Assembly (NCBI GenBank): GCA_022837245.1 | Contig: JALHHX010000063.1 | Coordinates: 1 to 19,442 of the forward strand | From: Lentisphaerota bacterium | GTDB taxonomy: Bacteria > Verrucomicrobiota > Kiritimatiellia > RFP12 > UBA3636 | Reading direction: 5' to 3' | Length of the DNA stretch: 19,442 nucleotides | In this document: one piece after another, positions 14,220-19,442 of the stretch | Position numbering within the stretch: the first letter of the stretch is position 1 | Layout of the letters: the number at the start of each line of letters is the position of its first letter | The notes under the pieces: generated by a model | Told to the model about the DNA's origin: nothing | Database searches by the model: none | The model's input: the letters and a program-made list of their open reading frames with translations, nothing else | Translations under genes and position numbers: made by a program

Positions 14220-15420
14220 ATGACATCACAAGGCGGTTTTTTGGATAAGTTGGTTACGCATATGAACAGGCTTGATTCCGAAAGCCTTCAAGCGCAGTTC
14301 CTTGGCCTTGTCAAAGAGCGCGGGCTGCTTGAGACGATTTTCCAGTCTATTCAGGAGGGGGTTATCGTCGTGTCGGCCGATGGCCGGCTTTTCTATGCGA
14401 ACCATGCTGCGGAGGATATGTTCGGATTCGAAGTGTCGCGGATGCGCGGGCGGCCGATTACGCGCTACATCCCCGATGTCGATTGGGAGAGCCTGGCGGG
14501 AAGGGACGAGGACGAATGGGCGAAACTTTCGACGAGCGAGGTGGAGACATTCCGTCCGCAGCGCAGGGTGCTTAGCATATCCGCCGTGCCTCTGGAAGAG
14601 AGCCCCGAAGGTGCTGGCCCGTGCGTCGTGGCGATATTGCGCGATGTGACGCGCGAGCGCGAGGATGCTGCGGCAATGGTCGAGTCCGAGCGTATGCAGG
14701 CGATACGAGTCCTGGGTGCGAGCCTCGCGCACGAAATAGGCAATCCACTCAATGCGCTTGGAATACATCTGCAATTGCTTGAGCGCGAGGTTAATGGTTT
14801 GCCAGAGGATGCGCAGGAAAGGATCGGAGAGCTTGTGTCAATAGCACGTGATGAGGTCTCACGGCTTGACCTGATGATTTCAAAATTCCTGCGGGCGCTG
14901 CGTCCCAGCGCGCCAGTGCTTGAGAAGTGCGACATGACGAAGCTCGTTCAGGATTCGCTGCGCGTGATGCGGAGCGAAATCAGCGAGCACAACATTGAGG
15001 TGGCGTTGATAAGCGAATCCGAGTTGCCGCCGGTTATGGCGGATCCGCAGCAGATGAAGCAGGTTTTTTTCAACCTCGTCAAGAACGCGATGCAGGCGAT
15101 GGCGGATGGCGGGAGGCTCGAGATACGGCTTGTGGCGGATGACCGGGATCTTGCCATTTCTTTTAAGGACACTGGTTCGGGCATGGGTGCGGATGTGTTC
15201 AACAGGCTTTTCGAGCCGTTCATGACCAACAAGGCGAAAGGCGCGGGACTGGGGCTTATGATAGTTCAACGCATCGTGCAAGATCATGGCGGCCGCCTTG
15301 ATGTTTCGACAAAGCAAGGCGCGGGTTCGTGCTTCAGGATAATACTGCCGCTGGCCAACAGAAAGGCGAGGATGCTCCCTGCCAACGGTGGGAACACTAT
15401 GGATTCGGAGGGTAGGGGAA

Positions 15421-15428
<8 letters not shown>
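14220..15428 (+). CDS. Cytoplasmic PAS-domain sensor histidine kinase, NtrB-like
   Basis: The sensor half of a two-component pair. The 402-residue protein has no membrane segment or signal peptide, so it senses an intracellular cue. A PAS domain occupies about 36-145 (IFQSIQEGVIVVSADGRLFYAN). A phosphoacceptor helix follows with His171 in LAHEIGNPLNAL, and an ATPase domain with NLVKNAMQAM (N-box), DTGSGMG at 317-323 and GAGLGL at 341-346. This order is that of NtrB/AtoS-type kinases, which pair with sigma-54 activators, and such an activator is the next gene. The start at 14220 is preceded by AAGGAG at 7 nt. Its last 8 nt overlap the regulator start. The signal is unknown. Confidence 0.93.
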
Positions 15429-16853
<1,425 letters not shown>

Positions 16854-16857
<4 letters not shown>

Positions 16858-18332
16858 AGTGAAAGGAGTTCCTCGCGGTCGTCGAAGTGTTCTGTGCGGT
16901 CGGCGAATATCTGGTATGTTTCGTGGCCCTTGCCGGCGATCAACACGATGTCGCCTGGCTTTGAGGCAAGACCTGCTGCAAGGCTGATGGCGGCGCGGCG
17001 GTCGGGTTCGACGATTACGCGGCGGGTGCCATCTGGTGCCAGCGCCTCGCCATGCTCTGGCATACCTTCCAGGATGTCATCTATTATTTGCGATGGATCC
17101 TCTTTGCGCGGGTTGTCTGATGTGACGATGCACACGTCCGCGAGGTTCATCACGGCGGCACCCATGAGCGGACGTTTCGTGCGATCTCTGTCGCCACCCG
17201 CGCCGAATACGGCGAAGATACGTCCTGTCGTGGCCTCTCGCAAAGTCCTCAGAACATTTTCCAGAGCGTCCGGGGTATGGGCGTAGTCCACGAAAAAAGT
17301 TGCAGGTGAGACTTTTGTCTTTACGCGCTCGAGGCGTCCGCGCACAGGCTCCGCTGCAGATAGTGACAATATGGCTTTGTGCGGCGAAATGCCGTACAGG
17401 AACGCCATCGAGAACGCAGCCAGGGCGTTGTAGATGTTGTGGCGTCCCATGAGTTTGAGGTGCATGTGCTCGCTTCCTCCGGGGAACGACAGCAGGAACG
17501 AAGAGCCTTCCAGCGAAAGTTCAGCGTCTGAAAAACGCACTTGCGCATCCTCCGATGAGCCGTACGAAACGATATTGGACGCTCCTTCCGCTAGTAGCTC
17601 TCCATAAAGTCGGCGGCCGTAGGGGTCGTCGATGTTTACAACCTCCGGGGCGCGGAGCGGTATGAAGAGCTTGCGTTTGGCCTGGTAGTATCCCTCCATT
17701 GTCTTGTGGTAGTCGAGGTGGTCCTGAGTCAGGTTAGTGAACGCGGTCACTGCGAAATGCGTTCCTTCAACACGGCGCTGGTCAAGCGCGTGTGACGACA
17801 CCTCCATGGCGACCGTCTTACATCCCTTGGCAAGCATTTCGGCGAAGAGCTTCTGCAATTCGAAGGGGCCCGGCGTTGTGTTCACGGCGGGTGTCACGTT
17901 CTGTTCGACAGCCGCCCTGCGCTTGATTTGATCAAGGGCAGAGCGTTTTCGCGGCGGCGACGTTATGTTGCAGATGGTCGATATGAAGCCGGCTGGCGAG
18001 GCGTTGTCGTTGAGGATTCGCCGAATGAGCGCGGCTGTTGTCGTCTTGCCGTTAGTGCCTGTGATGCCGAAGACGGCGAGTTTGTCAGAGGGGTCGCCGA
18101 ATTCCATGCAAGCGAGTCGCGCGGCTTCGGCCCTGGCGTCCGTCACCTTGCGCCACTTCACGGATTTGGGCACACCGGTTTCTGGACGCGGCACCTCGGC
18201 TACGATTTCCGAGGCACCGCGTTCAATAGCACCGGGCACGAAACTGATGCCATCGGCATTGACTCCGGGAATTGCCACGAAGACGTCTCCCGGGCCTATG
18301 AGTCTTGAATCGCAGCAGACGTGCCGTTCCAT
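16854..18332 (-). CDS. murE: UDP-N-acetylmuramoyl-L-alanyl-D-glutamate--2,6-diaminopimelate ligase
   Basis: MurE adds the third stem-peptide residue in cytoplasmic peptidoglycan synthesis. The 492-residue protein has DSR and GDVFVAIPG near the start, P-loop GTNGKTTT at 92-99, NTTPGP, EVSSHALDQRRV, FTNLTQDHLDYH, candidate carbamylated Lys219 (YYQAKRKLF) and HNIYNALAA. DNPRKEDP at 406-413 is the motif of meso-diaminopimelate-specific enzymes. Two points are odd. The N-terminal segment before DSR is very short, and about 15 extra basic residues (RKRSALDQIKRRAAVEQ) lie between the nucleotide domain entry and NTTP. An in-frame TGA nine codons upstream of the ATG forbids an AUG-started longer form. 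It starts 11 nt after the oxidoreductase gene. Confidence 0.95.
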
Positions 18333-18343
18333 CAGGTTCCGCT

Positions 18344-19442
18344 CTACTTCTCCACTTCACCCGGTTCGAGGCCGAGCTGCAGAGGCGCGGGACGTTTGCA
18401 GGTGGTTTTAAGCTCAACTGCCTTGCCGCTGGCGGACGATTTGTCGAACGATAGCATGATCTCGAGCACGTGGTTTGCGAGCTCGCCGCTGCAGCGGTGG
18501 TCACGCCCGGTCTGGAGCGCGCAGACCATGTCTGCTGCGCCGATGCTGCGGCTGTTGGTCGTGTAGCCGAACGTAAGGGGGGCTTCGATCCACTTGCGAT
18601 CCTCGCGGCGGAAGAGTTTGACCGGGCCTCCGAACGTGTTCGGGTCTGGCGCGCAAAGCGTTCCCTCCTCGCCGTATATCTCGATCGGCGGATGGTTGTG
18701 CGCGTGCGCCTCGAAGCTGGCGATGACAGTTGCCAAAACACCAGATTCGAATTCAATGACACCGGTGAGGTGCGTCGTTACCGTAACGGGATAGCGGTCG
18801 AACGGCTTGTACAGCTTCTGGTAAGTCTCGCCAACCTCGGCTCCGAACGTGCGGAATTCCGACCCTTTTGTGGTGAAGGCGGTGACGCGCTTTGCCGGGC
18901 CGAAAAAGTTCACGAGGGCTGTGATATAGTACGGGCCGAGATCAAGCATCGGGCCTGCGCCGTAGTCGTAGAAGAACGGAGCCTGTCCCCATTTCTCCGG
19001 GCCGCGGCCGAGCACCATTGCCGTTGCGGCGATTGGCTTCCCGATCCAGCCGTCGTCGAGCATCTTGCGGGAAGTCTGGAGGCCGCCGCCGAGGAACGTG
19101 TCGGGGGCGCAACCCACGCGGAGGCCTTTCTTCTCTGCCAGCGCCATGACCTTGGCTGCGTCGCCGGAATCCACTCCGAAGGGCTTCTCCGAATAGGCGT
19201 GCTTGCCCGCGTTGAGAGTGTCGATCGCGATTTTCGAGTGAACCTGTGGCGGGGTTAGGTTGATAACTATTTCTATGTCGTCGCGCGCGAAGAGGTCGTC
19301 GTTCGTCATCGCCTTGCAGCCGTACATTTCCTCCTTCGCCTTCGAGCGTTCGGGGATGATGTCGGAGCATGCCACGACCTCGAGCATGTTGAATTTTTTC
19401 GACGCCTGGAAATACGTGTCGCTGATCATGCCGCATCCCACG
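18344..19442 (-). CDS. Gfo/Idh/MocA-family NAD(P)-dependent oxidoreductase (5' end outside window)
   Basis: The visible 366 codons cover nearly all of a sugar-oxidoreductase-type protein. The first residues, GCGMIS, are the middle of the Rossmann dinucleotide motif, so the true start lies just beyond the right edge. The GTG at 19441 is not trustworthy as a start. EKP (about residues 85-87) is the conserved family lysine motif. The C-terminal half-barrel shows GAGPMLDLGPYYITAL, with tyrosines where many members have a histidine (typical LDLGIH), and HLTGVIEFESGVLATV. These enzymes oxidise or reduce sugars or inositols. The substrate is unknown. It reads in the same direction as murE with an 11-nt gap, though the functions do not suggest a shared pathway. 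Confidence 0.9.
   Translation of the reverse strand, partial: VGCGMISDTYFQASKKFNMLEVVACSDIIPERSKAKEEMYGCKAMTNDDLFARDDIEIVINLTPPQVHSKIAIDTLNAGKHAYSEKPFGVDSGDAAKVMALAEKKGLRVGCAPDTFLGGGLQTSRKMLDDGWIGKPIAATAMVLGRGPEKWGQAPFFYDYGAGPMLDLGPYYITALVNFFGPAKRVTAFTTKGSEFRTFGAEVGETYQKLYKPFDRYPVTVTTHLTGVIEFESGVLATVIASFEAHAHNHPPIEIYGEEGTLCAPDPNTFGGPVKLFRREDRKWIEAPLTFGYTTNSRSIGAADMVCALQTGRDHRCSGELANHVLEIMLSFDKSSASGKAVELKTTCKRPAPLQLGLEPGEVEK

Noticed and set aside
13808..14248. A 146-codon plus-strand frame before the histidine kinase
   Set aside because: It has no ribosome binding site or motif, overlaps the folK promoter on the other strand and contains the kinase promoter and start.

Overview
This is about 19.4 kb of GC-rich bacterial chromosome. 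It carries 16 confidently recognised protein genes, two of which have no known function, one tRNA gene and several repeat-like palindromes. No phylogenetic marker is present. The exported DUF4838-like and GH123/DUF4091-like proteins, the Gfo/Idh oxidoreductase, the paired GGGGTCAGACCCC palindromes and the TTTGGAGTGCGGTG palindrome together suggest a PVC-superphylum bacterium (Kiritimatiellota, Lentisphaerota or a relative), probably a glycan degrader. The family calls rest on motifs read by eye, and the taxonomic call is an inference. MurE carries the DNPR motif of the meso-diaminopimelate type, and several promoters match the sigma-70 consensus well.

Layout, left to right. Positions 1-508 hold no intact gene: there is a coding-like remnant, two REP-like palindromes and a 24-bp perfect inverted repeat. 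Positions 509-4233 are a tightly packed minus-strand operon, read panD, ParB-domain protein, tcdA, membrane protein, folC. Several junctions overlap, and a good promoter (TTGAAA, 17 nt, TAAGAT) lies upstream of panD. Diverging from it on the plus strand are gluQ and, overlapping by ATGA, an oligopeptide-type ABC ATPase with no visible partner subunits. A minus-strand alpha/beta-hydrolase (6343-7164) with its own promoter follows. Next come a gene-poor stretch with a dispersed-type palindrome and a tRNA-Thr(TGT) gene.

Positions 7816-13260 form a plus-strand glycan cluster: an exported DUF4838-type protein, a cytoplasmic GH4 glycosidase and an exported GH123/DUF4091-like protein. The apparent logic is that extracytoplasmic enzymes release small glycosides and the NAD/Mn-dependent GH4 enzyme cleaves them inside the cell. 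folK lies on the minus strand and converges on this cluster. After a 429-nt gap come an NtrB-like cytoplasmic histidine kinase and an NtrC-like sigma-54 activator, driven by a near-consensus sigma-70 promoter. They converge on murE, which lies downstream of a Gfo/Idh/MocA oxidoreductase truncated by the right window edge.

The genes belong to ordinary pathways: folate (folC, folK), pantothenate (panD), tRNA modification (gluQ, tcdA) and peptidoglycan (murE). I do not see a clear new defence, mobile or RNA-guided system. The best leads are the three-gene glycan cluster, the ParB-domain and membrane proteins embedded in the panD-folC operon, two strong hairpins in the first 125 nt of the GH123-like gene, and the palindromic repeats.
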